From Lepidodermella squamata (taxonomy: Eukaryota; Gastrotricha): a stretch of 64,000 nucleotides of DNA. Under the pieces are notes generated by a model. That model had not been told where the DNA came from and did no database searches. It saw nothing but the letters and a program-made list of their open reading frames with translations. The DNA lies in the NCBI GenBank assembly GCA_047495785.1, contig JBLDXI010000004.1:2170001-2234000 (forward strand), written 5' to 3'. Positions 20,714-31,300 of this stretch are shown here, in pieces (position 1 is the first letter of the stretch; every line of letters starts with the position of its first letter). A program made the position numbers and the translations under genes.

Positions 20714-22114
20714 CTAATAGGCATCTCGCAAGACTCCGTTCTCGTCAACTGGCATGGCAAGATTCTCTGGATTAAAATATTCAGAGTTAAACCCGATTCC
20801 TAAAATCCAAAAATAAAAGTTTATCGGGTTTTTAAGCGTCGAAAGAATAAAAGGCCAATTTCTCACAGAAAATATTCGAAGTTTCTCAAGTTCTGCACTG
20901 GTATAGGAATACTTTTGTGTCTCATATTCTTCTCGACTAATATAATCAAATCTTCTCAAGTTACGAGAGCCTGAATTCTTTCCCGCTAAACTTTCGTAAA
21001 AAGTTGTTGAAAATCGATTGTTTTGTAGGTAGCATCTTTGAAGTTTTCGGGAAACACTCAACACTTGAAAGGTCACAATTAAAGTTATTGAGGTCCAGTA
21101 AAAATTCCGACAGCCTTCTGAAATTAGCCACGAGCTAAAGATTAATAGAAAAATATTTGTGGCATATACATTTCGTCTAGTGAGTGATGGAGGCTTGAAA
21201 TAATAGAAAAATAATAATCCTAAAAGAGCTGAAAATGCCGAAAGTAAACACAAAAGGTAGGTGGAATTTACGACGAAAAACCTAGCGACTTCGAAAACAA
21301 TAAAAGAAGATCCGCCGATTACAGGAATGAATATAACGCCGAGTAATTTCTTTGAAGATAACATTTTCGACATTGCATATAGTGATGTGAGAAAACCTAA
21401 GAAGACACCTACAAGACCGCCAAAGGTGTAATATGCCAAGCCAGTGCTCGCCAATTATAAGAATTTAGGATGGTTAAAAGCCCGAGTACTGTCATTCCTA
21501 AGCGCAAGAAATCCACAAACTTCGTTGAAAATTCGACTTCGATATCCATATCGGCGACGCAGATTGCTAAGCAAAACTTATCAAATAACTGAGGAGAAAT
21601 GCTGAGTACTGACTGCCTGCCACTTATCCAATCCAAAATTATTTGAAATTCAGTTAGCGAGGCATAGATTTGCATAAATGCAACTTTCAGAGGATTAGAG
21701 CTACTCGCGAAAGGCAATTGTTGCGGGCAACATTGCTGAGCTACATTGAAAGGATCCTTGTTGTAGTCCAAGACATAGGATGGCTGTGCAGATAGTGGTG
21801 TCGTCATGTTTTTTCCCGGATAAAACTTTAGGTCGAACTAAAATTTACAAAATCGATAACTAAAAAATCCGAATTTTCAAGAAAATTGCCTTAATAGACG
21901 ACCAAAGACGAGATAATTGGCCAAAACTGGAAAATCCTGCTTCGTAACAAAACACGGCAGGAAGTTGTGAGCCATAATGCAGGTTCATTTTGAAGCCATC
22001 ATCATGAACGCGGTTGAAATTCAAAGATGTATTTTTCGCTGAGCAGAAATCACTTTGAGCTTGGCAATAGCCGTGTGAAATAACAAGCAATAAAATGCAG
22101 TCTGCTGGCTGCAT
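20714..22114 (-). CDS. NEMP-type nuclear envelope integral membrane protein, one frameshift
   Basis: Two exons: 22114-21890 and 21837-20714. The intron begins GC (AAG|GCAATT) and ends TTTTAG; this is the only join I found that keeps frame. The N-terminus has a hydrophobic signal (ILLLVIS), followed by a lumenal region with cysteines and FYPGKN. After the lumenal domain come about five transmembrane helices and a C-terminal part with SREEYETQKYSYTSAELEKL, a signature of the NEMP (TMEM194) family of inner nuclear membrane proteins. At about 21443-21447 the frame changes by one base, in AATTGG, with the protein reading continuously on both sides (about 449 residues if one base were missing from the data). 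It is either a sequencing or assembly indel or an inactivating mutation. Confidence 0.7.
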
Positions 22115-22341
22115 TTTCTTATGAAAGCATCAATTTAATAAATATAATATTTCCTACAGAAAAATTCACAAGTATAACATTTTTTGAACTGTTTACTAGC
22201 TCCAAAAAACCAAAACGGAAGCCCATCGAATTATCATAAAATTTGTGCCATGAAAAATATGCATTTTTCAAATTTATTATAATGCCTTATTATAATGCCT
22301 TAAACTTATAAAACTTATAAAAACTTATAATTATCATATTA

Positions 22342-22768
22342 TACCGTAAACTACAGTATAATGGCCGCATCCTGAATAAAAAACGCACCGGAATAGTCGC
22401 CGCAAAATAGCCCTATCATTCATTCACCTAAGCGCGATCACCGCACCTAAGCGCGCGATCAACAGCCATCCAGGCGAATCGCCAGATGGCACCCGCACTG
22501 CCACTCTCACCGCTACGCCGACTGCTACTATGAGGGTAACGTCGAGGAGGCGGACTATCCGAAGAGCCGCGCATCTATGTGAATTGGCGGCGCAAGCTGC
22601 GGCTGTGCAAACCGCACCCCTTGTTACACCGATTACGCCTGCTAAACGTCACGTTTTGAAAAATTGAGGAAAATAAAGACCGCACTCGAATACTCGCCGC
22701 ACTTTTTGCCTCTATTTCAAAAATCAGGAAAATTAGTCGACGCGGCCTTTATACTGTAGTTTACGGTA
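22342..22768. mobile_element. 427-bp MITE, TA + CCGTAAACTACAGTATA ends
   Basis: It begins TA-CCGTAAACTACAGTATA (from 22342) and ends with the exact complement plus TA at 22768, a 17-bp perfect inverted repeat. The centre is GC-rich compared with surroundings and has AATAGTCGCCGC and AATACTCGCCGC motifs. No open frame of note. Related by ends and TA flank to 1538-2082 and 20075-20192. Confidence 0.75.
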
Positions 22769-22794
22769 ATCAAAAAGCCAAAATTCAGAAACAT

Positions 22795-23129
22795 TCACTG
22801 AGGCGAGGTTGAAACTGATGGCAGCTCAGCAACATCTCGCAATCGACCATTTCGATAAATTGGCATCCGGTCTTGATCTCGAAAGCGCCGGGAAATCCGT
22901 TGAACAACAAGAGAGATTTGATTGATTTTACAATATAAAACCAGTCCCAGAAGTACCACAATTGCAGAAACCACGAGCGTAACCGTTATAATAACTGCAC
23001 GGTTTTCAGGCGTCATGTTTTGAGGCGAAGCTGTAGTCGTTGAAGTTGATTGTTGGCAGAATTTACATATACCAATACCATTCCTACAATTGTTGATAGC
23101 TGTCTCACTCCAATCAACGCAGTCCGACA
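22795..23129 (-). CDS. 3' exon of a small cysteine-containing single-pass membrane protein
   Basis: The exon opens after AATGAAG (weak acceptor) and encodes 110 residues to a stop. Its extracellular part has C-VDW, then C at about 12 residues, then C-x2-C, vaguely like the end of a nematode ShK-type domain. A Ser/Thr-rich linker (STSTTTAS) leads to a 23-residue hydrophobic helix and a basic cytosolic tail with many arginines. No start codon or signal peptide was found within 270 bases upstream, so the 5' end is missing. Its architecture resembles the plus-strand gene at 27819-28233. Confidence 0.5.
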
Positions 23130-23399
23130 CTTCATTAAATTATAATGAAAAAAATCACCTAAATACAAACACAAGATCCTTTTACAAACAACAGATAGTG
23201 GCTAAAATTTATAATATTGAACTGGCTAAAAATATAACGTGACATTGACATAGTTTAAAAACGCAAAAAACAGGCTAGAATATTATGAGTGTTCATGTGA
23301 GAAATAGAAGCTTGACAAGAAAAGGCGATACACGAAAAAAAACTATGCTTAAAACCCGCTGACAGTCATTCTTCGTCAAACAAGATGATGCAGCTTCGC

Positions 23400-24706
23400 T
23401 TAGGATACCATATTCCAGAACGAATTTATCGCTTGCTGCATCACGCCGTCATCGCCGTCATCGTCATCCGCCTCATCCGCCTCAAACCTTTCCGATGTTT
23501 TAGATTCTACGACTTTTTCCGGCCTTCCAACGGCTCTCCTCGATCTGGATAATTTTCGATTCGCCTCCCCGTCGTCTTTCTCAACAACTCCATTATCGTT
23601 GAGATTCCCCACTGCTTTGACTACCCTCTTCTTCGAAAATTGCAGATATTTCTCTGCGAATTTGAGAACCGTTGCCGCCGTCAAAAAGTAAATGGCGAAT
23701 ACATACAAAATGAATGGCTTGCCCAGCAAATAGTCGAAAAAATAATAGTAACGCAAAAGAAGAGCTAACATTTGGGCGGGAATTTTTGTTTCATAAATCT
23801 GGATTGGGTCTGCATAAGATGTGAAAATCAATTCGAGACCGCCAGTTATAAACAAATAATATATTTTAGAATAGTAAGATTTTCTTTCATAGCGAGATGC
23901 ATAATACATTTTGAAAATAAGATAGGAAAGAATAGCCAAATAAAAAGATATCTGGTACTCTGACCATTTATCCGAGGGCACTCGGAAGAAACTGATCTGA
24001 GATAAAATTACCTAAAGGAACTCAGCCGACTGAGCTATCGAAATGATGAGGCTTTGAATTGGTTCGTACAAAATGTTAATAGTCGAAATTATGTTTGGTA
24101 AGGTTGTTGAAAAAAAATTGACATATGCTTTACTCATGAAAAAATCATTGATACTGCGTGTGAGAATCGTGTTTAACTTGTTATTGATGAAACAGCACAT
24201 GTCCTCGACCTGTTTAAAAAGTAAATATTAGATAAACTAGGTAATTCATTAGGCCGTTACTTCATCGTTGTAATAAGTCAGAGTTGCAATCGCCGAGAAG
24301 GTGTTGGGAAATGCTTTAATGCAACTGTCGATATCTTTGCATTTATCTGCGTAATTGGGTTGATCACAAGCCAAGAGCGCAAGCAGCATTTTATTCTATA
24401 AAAATTTCAAAATTGTTCAACATTCCAGCACAAACTGGAAGGAATTTACGCTTTCATCGTCACTCATAGGCCAATTTTTGCCGCAATTCTCTTCCAACGA
24501 CGTGGCAATCTGAAAAAACGATTCAATCGAAAATTGAATTCTGGCAAAAATTCTCTGACCTCTGATGCGCATTTATCGGTCATTGATTTTAGTGTCATGA
24601 GGTTATAGAAACCCTCGTACAAATAAGCATAGTTCTCACAGATGTAGTCTTTCGCGAAGAAGGTAATTCTGGCCTTGCTGACTTTGTCCAAAATCTCCGG
24701 GTCCAT
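23400..24706 (-). CDS. Multi-exon membrane protein, family not recognised
   Basis: Exons on the minus strand: 24706-24560, 24509-24450, 24395-24261, 24209-24123, 23996-23400, giving 341 residues in frame. The first three exons encode a soluble cysteine-rich part (cysteines in pairs such as CDQ..C and MCC) with helical spacing. The last exon has three or four hydrophobic stretches (FYLAILSYLIFKMYY, YLFITGGLELIF, FILYVFAIYFLTAATV), followed by a charged tail with an acidic block (EADEADDDDGDDG). The donor of exon 4 at 24122 is a choice: reading on instead gives a stop at 24012. The ATG at 24706 is probably internal, because an acceptor-like GACTAG lies just upstream and a hydrophobic start is lacking. 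I can name no family. Confidence 0.5.
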
Positions 24707-25367
24707 TTGTGTAGCCAGCTTTTTGGCTAGTCGTTCGAAATATTATGAAAGCGGAAAAGATCATTATTATATGCCTCATCATTGATAGCAGAGGAAAGCA
24801 GATTTCCAAAGAATCACTTAAAATGAACTACAGATCAATGGACTCAAGTTTGGTGGCGATGAGTAAAAACGCAACCAAACAAAACATTTTTCTGCCCGCG
24901 CAAACAACGAATACCCTAGAATTATATTTCAAGTTTTTCCAATTACATATTTATTCAATTCTAACGTGCTTTTTCTAAATTTCTGTAAAATAGATTGCGC
25001 AATTGACGATTTTGCTCTTTTGTCGTCGACGGTTCGTTCAGCGCATCTTGAGCTACACCAGCAACGCCAGTTCTGAAAGTTGTGAAAAGTTCTGAAAGTT
25101 CTGAAAGGAATTGTGACTACTACATTGTTTAAAATTCCTCCCATTCGGCTCCACGTACATTAGCACTTGTGTCTGAGCGTTCTTAAACAACGTTATCGAT
25201 GCGATATCTGGAGAAAGTGTTTGAACCTGGAACAACGCTTGAAGGCGCGAGAACATTTATATCAAAGAATTTCTCCTATTTGAGCCCCAATTCAAGATGG
25301 AAAACAGGTAAGAACTTGTCCGGCTCAAAACCTACTTAATCAATTTGATTTGTATTTTCTTTAGCAG
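24707..25367. other. Region between divergent genes
   Basis: This likely contains the 5' exons of the minus-strand membrane gene and the start of the plus-strand PHD exon gene (ATG at about 25295 with a GTAAGA donor 11 bases on). A 67-codon minus-strand frame (25256-25053) has no domain. A short TTCTGAAAG repeat lies at 25071-25107. Confidence 0.35.
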
Positions 25368-25940
25368 ACGGAAGTTATTCTTATTACTACAAATGCCGTT
25401 ATTACGGCCGCTGTTGCAAAGCTACTGGAGTTTTGTATGTGTCAACCGCTGGTGTTCAAAACTCGTTCAATTTGTTTCGAACATGGCTTAACTTCTGCGA
25501 AGCCCGCTTTCCGGCATCTGGAAATTACCAAACATTTTGTTTCGCAAAATTATTCGAAAATTAGCCGTGATAAGTTATATTTGGAGCTCAAAAAGCATCG
25601 GCTTAGCCAAAATGTACCCTTTGAGAGGTTGCCATCTTATCGGCAGATATCAGCACTTGTATCAAGGATTAGACGTTATTCATCGCCGTCAATATGTAGA
25701 CATCTTTCTCATAAACGAATGATGTTTCTCAAATCCAAAAGGTATAAGTTTCCTTGTGGTCTTTGTGGTAGAAATACTTGTTATCCTAAATCAGAGTGTG
25801 AATCGTTAACGCTGCTTTGTGAGTGCTGTAACTACTGGTATCATTCTTGTTGTTCAGGAGTTTCTGTTGATCACTTCAAGAAACTTCAAAATTTGAAATC
25901 TTCCCTTTGGTTTTGCACTGAATGTTCGTTGTTAAAATAG
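25368..25940 (+). CDS. PHD-type zinc finger protein, last exon
   Basis: Exon from an acceptor (TTTAGCAG) at 25368, open to a stop at 25940, 190 residues; the first internal ATG is 25437. The C-terminal ~55 residues form a PHD-like zinc finger: C-x2-C, C, then LCECCNYWYHSCC with the tryptophan and histidine in place, and WFCTEC at the end. Preceding it is a basic region (ISRDKLYLELKKHRLS and ALVSRIRRY). PHD fingers bind histone tails, but such fingers also occur in retroelement and transposon proteins, and no enzymatic domain is present. An AATAAA lies 58 bases after the stop. The join to the 5' exon is not settled. Confidence 0.5.
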   Translation, partial: TEVILITTNAVITAAVAKLLEFCMCQPLVFKTRSICFEHGLTSAKPAFRHLEITKHFVSQNYSKISRDKLYLELKKHRLSQNVPFERLPSYRQISALVSRIRRYSSPSICRHLSHKRMMFLKSKRYKFPCGLCGRNTCYPKSECESLTLLCECCNYWYHSCCSGVSVDHFKKLQNLKSSLWFCTECSLLK

Positions 25941-25997
25941 ACTTTATGCTTCCTTAATAATGGACAGAGATACACCTATCATTGAACTTTGAATCAA

Positions 25998-26003
25998 ATA
26001 AAA
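25998..26003 (+). promoter_or_regulatory. Polyadenylation signal AATAAA
   Basis: AATAAA located 58 bases after the stop codon of the PHD-finger exon, at a distance usual for short metazoan 3' untranslated regions. Confidence 0.45.
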
Positions 26004-26511
26004 AGGAGCTAAGTTCAGAAAATTGCCTTCTGTGAGGTTTGAATCGCTGATATTGCTAAATAACTAATCAAACTGCCAATCCGTGAGAAGCCCAGGAAGT
26101 TCTAGCTTTGCTGCAACGCAATATTGATCAAAACAATATCATGGCACCATTCGAATTTTTATTTAATATCATCCGGGCAGCAAGTTACGCTCTGTATTAA
26201 GCTCATTTTTCGAAAAATGTTAATGTAAAATATGTAATCACTAGTATTTAATCGGCACCGTGATTGGAACAAGAACACATGCAAGCACAAACAAAATTAT
26301 CAAAATTATTGAGCATACTTCAAATTTATATTTTCAAAAAATTGAGCAAAAAATATCATGAAAAATTATGAACGCCAAAAGATGACGCGAGAAACGCCGA
26401 GAGTAGGATCAAAGTAATAAGAGTAACAATATGAGTAATATAGCAGCTAGCAGACTATCACCGGCAGAATTTGAGCGATAATAAGAACGAAGGCAGTTAG
26501 GAGTAAAATAT
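26004..26511. other. Spacer between convergent genes
   Basis: No gene recognised. AT-rich; it should contain the 3' ends of the plus-strand PHD gene and the minus-strand acidic-repeat gene. Confidence 0.4.
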
Positions 26512-27126
26512 TTAGTAATGAAGACATGGTTTCTGGCATTTGCAGAACTGGTCACAGCTGTGAAGGCGCTTGAGACAACCGCACCTGCCGTCACAGCTCC
26601 AGCAGGTGCAGTGAAACCGGTTCTCAGCATTCCCTGAGGACGACTCTTCTTCTGACTCGGATTCTTCTTCTTCTGATTCTAATTCTTCGGCTTGACCTTC
26701 AATGCCATGATTTAGAGCAACATCAGCATGAGCTTGAGAATTCCCTGAGGACGACTCTTCTTCTGACTCGGATTCTTCTTCTTCTGACTCGGCTTGACCT
26801 TCAATGCCATGATTTAGAGCAACATCAGCATGAGCTTGAGAATTCCCTGAGGACGACTCTTCTGACTCTTCTACAAGGCCTTGGTTTGCCTCTGTAATTA
26901 AATAACAAAAACAAATAAAAAAGCGAAAGACAAGACCATACTAACCTACGTCAACCTCTGCATTTCCATATCTCCCTAAAATTATAACATAAATGATTAT
27001 ATTATACAGGCAATGGTACCAAACCGTACCTCGGAAACGACACGGGATCTTGCAAACGATGCAAAACAGAAAAATCAAGGCCAAAATTGCCACAATGGCC
27101 AGAATCGCGATTAATAAAAAATCCAT
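26512..27126 (-). CDS. Small membrane protein with acidic repeats and cysteine-rich tail
   Basis: Three exons: 27126-27030, 26975-26946, 26891-26512. They join in frame to 168 residues. Residues 1-24 are a hydrophobic signal or membrane anchor (MDFLLIAILAIVAILALIFL). The middle has two near-identical 34-residue units (SSSGNSQAHADVALNHGIEG followed by an E/S-rich block) and a third partial, rich in ESEEE. The tail packs ten cysteines in about 34 residues, with CTCWSC, GRCGC and FCKCQ motifs, somewhat like a CXC-type metal-binding module. The combination of anchor, acidic spacer repeats and Cys-rich end is unknown to me. At DNA level the repeat starts at 26844, 26742 and 26631, so repeat number may vary. 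No function is assigned. Confidence 0.65.
26631..26890 (-). repeat. Coding tandem repeat, ~102/111-bp units
   Basis: TCCCTGAGGACGACTC recurs at 26631, 26742 and 26844 (spacings 111 and 102). Units differ by a 9-base in-frame insertion. All length differences are multiples of three, as expected if the frame is under selection. Confidence 0.75.
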
Positions 27127-27621
27127 TTCCTAAATTCAGAACATGAAACAAATTAGTGATGAAGCGATTGAAAAGTCCTCGGCAGAAGACAAGATATGAA
27201 AAGGATTTGTTTCAATGTGATCATTGAAAAATGCTAGTCTGACAACGACCATCAAAGCTACAACGTTAGAAAATGACTTCCTATGACTATGTAGACGGCG
27301 TGCAGGACAGCAAAAATCAAAAACGTGTCTTTTGGCGCGAAATAATTTAAAAAAATCAATTCAATATCTAAACGAAATATATAAACTTTTTTTACAAAAA
27401 TTAACCACTTTTATCATCAAAATAAGGCGTTCGCGCGCTATTTTTTAAAGCCACTTGCCGATTTTTGTTATCTCATTCTCACTGAATTCGTAAACGCCCA
27501 TTCTAGACTTGTTGAAAATTCCACTCAAAGGCGTGATGTTATGCGCAGTTTATTACGCTGGGGATTTAACTTGCCAGGAGCATTTTTCGGCTCAGTTTTG
27601 CTGTGAATTCTGTGTTGGGAA
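27127..27621. other. Upstream region of divergent small membrane genes
   Basis: Lies between the minus-strand acidic-repeat gene and the plus-strand gene at 27819. AT-rich, with no further gene recognised; promoters of both may be here. Confidence 0.35.
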
Positions 27622-27772
27622 AATGATTTTCAAAGCTATTTTCAAAGAATACCCTCATTTTCAAAGATATTTTCAAAGAAAGCGGTTATTTTCAGAGATA
27701 TTTTCAGAGAAAGCGGTTATTTTCAGAGATATTTTCAGAGAAGACGGTTAGTTTCAGAGATAGTTTCAGCAA
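27622..27772 (+). repeat. 31-bp minisatellite
   Basis: About four copies of a 31-bp unit (AGCGGTTATTTTCAGAGATA plus TTTTCAGAGAA). GCGGTTAT starts at 27682 and 27713, with a variant at 27744. Each unit contains an inner duplicate of ATTTTCAGAGA. It lies just upstream of the small membrane gene at 27819. Confidence 0.75.
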
Positions 27773-27818
27773 GCTATTCAGCTTGAATCTATTTTGAATG
27801 ATTAATCGTGATTAAAAA

Positions 27819-28233
27819 ATGCTTATAAATGCCTCCTCCAATTTCTTTGGTAGAAATTTTTCAATTTTACGAAATTCTTTTTTTTTCGAAATTTGTGTTT
27901 TTCAAGCGGAAAATGTCGTGCGTTGCATACGTACTAAATGTGCACTATGCGAAACGACAAGTACAAAAGCGGTTACGATGGAAGCCTCCACGCTTGCGTT
28001 CAAATCCGAATCCGATTTCAATTCACCAGCTTCCAATGCTACGCCCAATTCTCCAATGACAATGGAGATTTTGCTTATAGCACTATTTCTGTTAACCCTT
28101 ATCATCTCCATGGGCTGCCTGCCGTTATTCCTCTACATCAAAAGTATGTTCCAAGTATGTTATATAGAAAATTGATAATTTTGGACTTTTTATGCAGAAA
28201 GAAGAAATGGGCATGAAAGGCTGCAAGATTGAT
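27819..28233 (+). CDS. Small single-pass membrane protein
   Basis: Exon 1 runs to 28142 (A|GTATGT) and exon 2 from about 28199 to a stop at 28233. The frame continues across the join to a KKRRNGHERLQD tail. The extracellular part contains C-x4-C-x2-C followed by a Thr/Ser-rich stretch and SPAS/SPMT. A 25-residue hydrophobic helix starts MEILLIALFLLTLIIS. The first ATG (27819) gives an N-terminus that is not a clean signal peptide. An acceptor-like TTTTCAAG before the CGGAAAATG suggests coding may come from an earlier exon. The gene ends 132 bases before the satellite array. Family unknown. Confidence 0.45.
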
Positions 28234-28365
28234 TGTCTCGTGAACGACTTACACCATACTCAGAGTGCTAGAAGACTCAGCCTAGAAAAGACTCGTACAA
28301 ATTCGGCTTCTTTTTGCATGAACTGTCTTATTTTTCAATGTTTCAGATGCTTATTTCATATCATC

Positions 28366-31300
28366 TCGATTTTGGCCCCTTTTGTCACCTCGGGATGGCT
28401 TTTTCACGAATGGTGATGTCTGGCGGGCTGAAAAATTGCAAATATTCAGAATCAGCATTGTCGAAAACCCCTGTACAGTCATTTGGGCCATAGGCGGCTC
28501 AGTTTTGACAAAATTTACCCTTTTTCGTGAGCTTTAAAGGCCAGGCGGCTATGCTTTAAGTCCGTTTGAATGTCCATTTTACAAACGGTGATGAATTTAG
28601 GTCTAATTTTTTGCAGATGTTGAGATTCAGCATTGTCGATAACCCTTGACAAATAAATTTGACATTCGTACTGGCCAGATTTCCAAAAAATGTCAATTTA
28701 CGGTGAAAAAAACAGCAAATTTCAAGTTTGCGCAAACTCAAGTCAAATTTTCAATGCGTATGAGTCCTGCCATCCAAGCGGGTAACTGCCACATTGGTGT
28801 AAAGAGGCTAGATTAACCAAATCAAATGCGACGAAGACGATGGCAATGTCAGATTTCATGCCAGAGTTATCGATTCGATAGTCATCGATAAGTTTTGATT
28901 GATTGGTTTATCGATTTTGGCCCCTTTTGTCACCTCGGGATGGCTTTTTCACGAATGGTGATGTCTGGCGGGCTGAAAATTTGCAAATATTCAGAATCAG
29001 CATTGTCGAAAACCCCTGTACAGTCATTTGGGCCATAGGCGGCTCAGTTTTGACAAAATTTACCCTTTTTCGTGAGCTTTAAAGGCCAGGCGGCTATGCT
29101 TTAAGTCCGTTTGAATGTCCATTTTACAAACGGTGATGAATTTAGGTCTAATTTTTTGCAGATGTTGAGATTCAGCATTGTCGATAACCCTTGACAAATA
29201 AATTTGACATTCGTACTGGCCAGATTTCCAAAAAATGTCAATTTACGGTGAAAAAAACAGCAAATTTCAAGTTTGCGCAAACTCAAGTCAAATTTTCAAT
29301 GCGTATGAGTCCTGCCATCCAAGCGGGTAACTGCCACATTGGTGTAAAGAGGCTAGATTAACCAAATCAAATGCGACGAAGACGATGGCAATGTCAGATT
29401 TCATGCCAGAGTTATCGATTCGATAGTCATCGATAAGTTTTGATTGATTGGTTTATCGATTTTGGCCCCTTTTGTCACCTCGGGATGGCTTTTTCACGAA
29501 TGGTGATGTCTGGCGGGCTGAAAATTTGCAAATATTCAGAATCAGCATTGTCGAAAACCCCTGTACAGTCATTTGGGCCATAGGCGGCTCAGTTTTGACA
29601 AAATTTACCCTTTTTCGTGAGCTTTAAAGGCCAGGCGGCTATGCTTTAAGTCCGTTTGAATGTCCATTTTACAAACGGTGATGAATTTAGGTCTAATTTT
29701 TTGCAGATGTTGAGATTCAGCATTGTCGATAACCCTTGACAAATAAATTTGACATTCGTACTGGCCAGATTTCCAAAAAATGTCAATTTACGGTGAAAAA
29801 AACAGCAAATTTCAAGTTTGCGCAAACTCAAGTCAAATTTTCAATGCGTGTGAGTCCTGCCATCCAAGCGGGTAACTGCCACATTGGTGTAAAGAGGCTA
29901 GATTAACCAAATCAAATGCGACGAAGACGATGGCAATGTCAGATTTCATGCCAGAGTTATCGATTCGATAGTCATCGATAAGTTTTGATTGATTGGTTTA
30001 TCGATTTTGGCCCCTTTTGTCACCTCGGGATGGCTTTTTCACGAATGGTGATGTCTGGCGGGCTGAAAATTTGCAAATATTCAGAATCAGCATTGTCGAA
30101 AACCCCTGTACAGTCATTTGGGCCATAGGCGGCTCAGTTTTGACAAAATTTACCCTTTTTCGTGAGCTTTAAAGGCCAGGCGGCTATGCTTTAAGTCCGT
30201 TTGAATGTCCATTTTACAAACGGTGATGAATTTAGGTCTAATTTTTTGCAGATGTTGAGATTCAGCATTGTCGATAACCCTTGACAAATAAATTTGACAT
30301 TCGTACTGGCCAGATTTCCAAAAAATGTCAATTTACGGTGAAAAAAACAGCAAATTTCAAGTTTGCGCAAACTCAAGTCAAATTTTCAATGCGTATGAGT
30401 CCTGCCATCCAAGCGGGTAACTGCCACATTGGTGTAAAGAGGCTAGATTAACCAAATCAAATGCGACGAAGACGATGGCAATGTCAGATTTCATGCCAGA
30501 GTTATCGATTCGATAGTCATCGATAAGTTTTGATTGATTGGTTTATCGATTTTGGCCCCTTTTGTCACCTCGGGATGGCTTTTTCACGAATGGTGATGTC
30601 TGGCGGGCTGAAAATTTGCAAATATTCAGAATCAGCATTGTCGAAAACCCCTGTACAGTCATTTGGGCCATAGGCGGCTCAGTTTTGACAAAATTTACCC
30701 TTTTTCGTGAGCTTTAAAGGCCAGGCGGCTATGCTTTAAGTCCGTTTGAATGTCCATTTTACAAACGGTGATGAATTTAGGTCTAATTTTTTGCAGATGT
30801 TGAGATTCAGCATTGTCGATAACCCTTGACAAATAAATTTGACATTCGTACTGGCCAGATTTCCAAAAAATGTCAATTTACGGTGAAAAAAACAGCAAAT
30901 TTCAAGTTTGCGCAAACTCAAGTCAAATTTTCAATGCGTATGAGTCCTGCCATCCAAGCGGGTAACTGCCACATTGGTGTAAAGAGGCTAGATTAACCAA
31001 ATCAAATGCGACGAAGACGATGGCAATGTCAGATTTCATGCCAGAGTTATCGATTCGATAGTCATCGATAAGTTTTGATTGATTGGTTTATCGATTTTGG
31101 CCCCTTTTGTCACCTCGGGATGGCTTTTTCACGAATGGTGATGTCTGGCGGGCTGAAAATTTGCAAATATTCAGAATCAGCATTGTCGAAAACCCCTGTA
31201 CAGTCATTTGGGCCATAGGCGGCTCAGTTTTGACAAAATTTACCCTTTTTCGTGAGCTTTAAAGGCCAGGCGGCTATGCTTTAAGTCCGTTTGAATGTCC

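Noticed and set aside
25053-25256. 67-codon minus-strand frame
   Set aside because: Any splicing through the TTTCAG repeats at its end gives the same early stop; no domain recognised, so not called as a gene.
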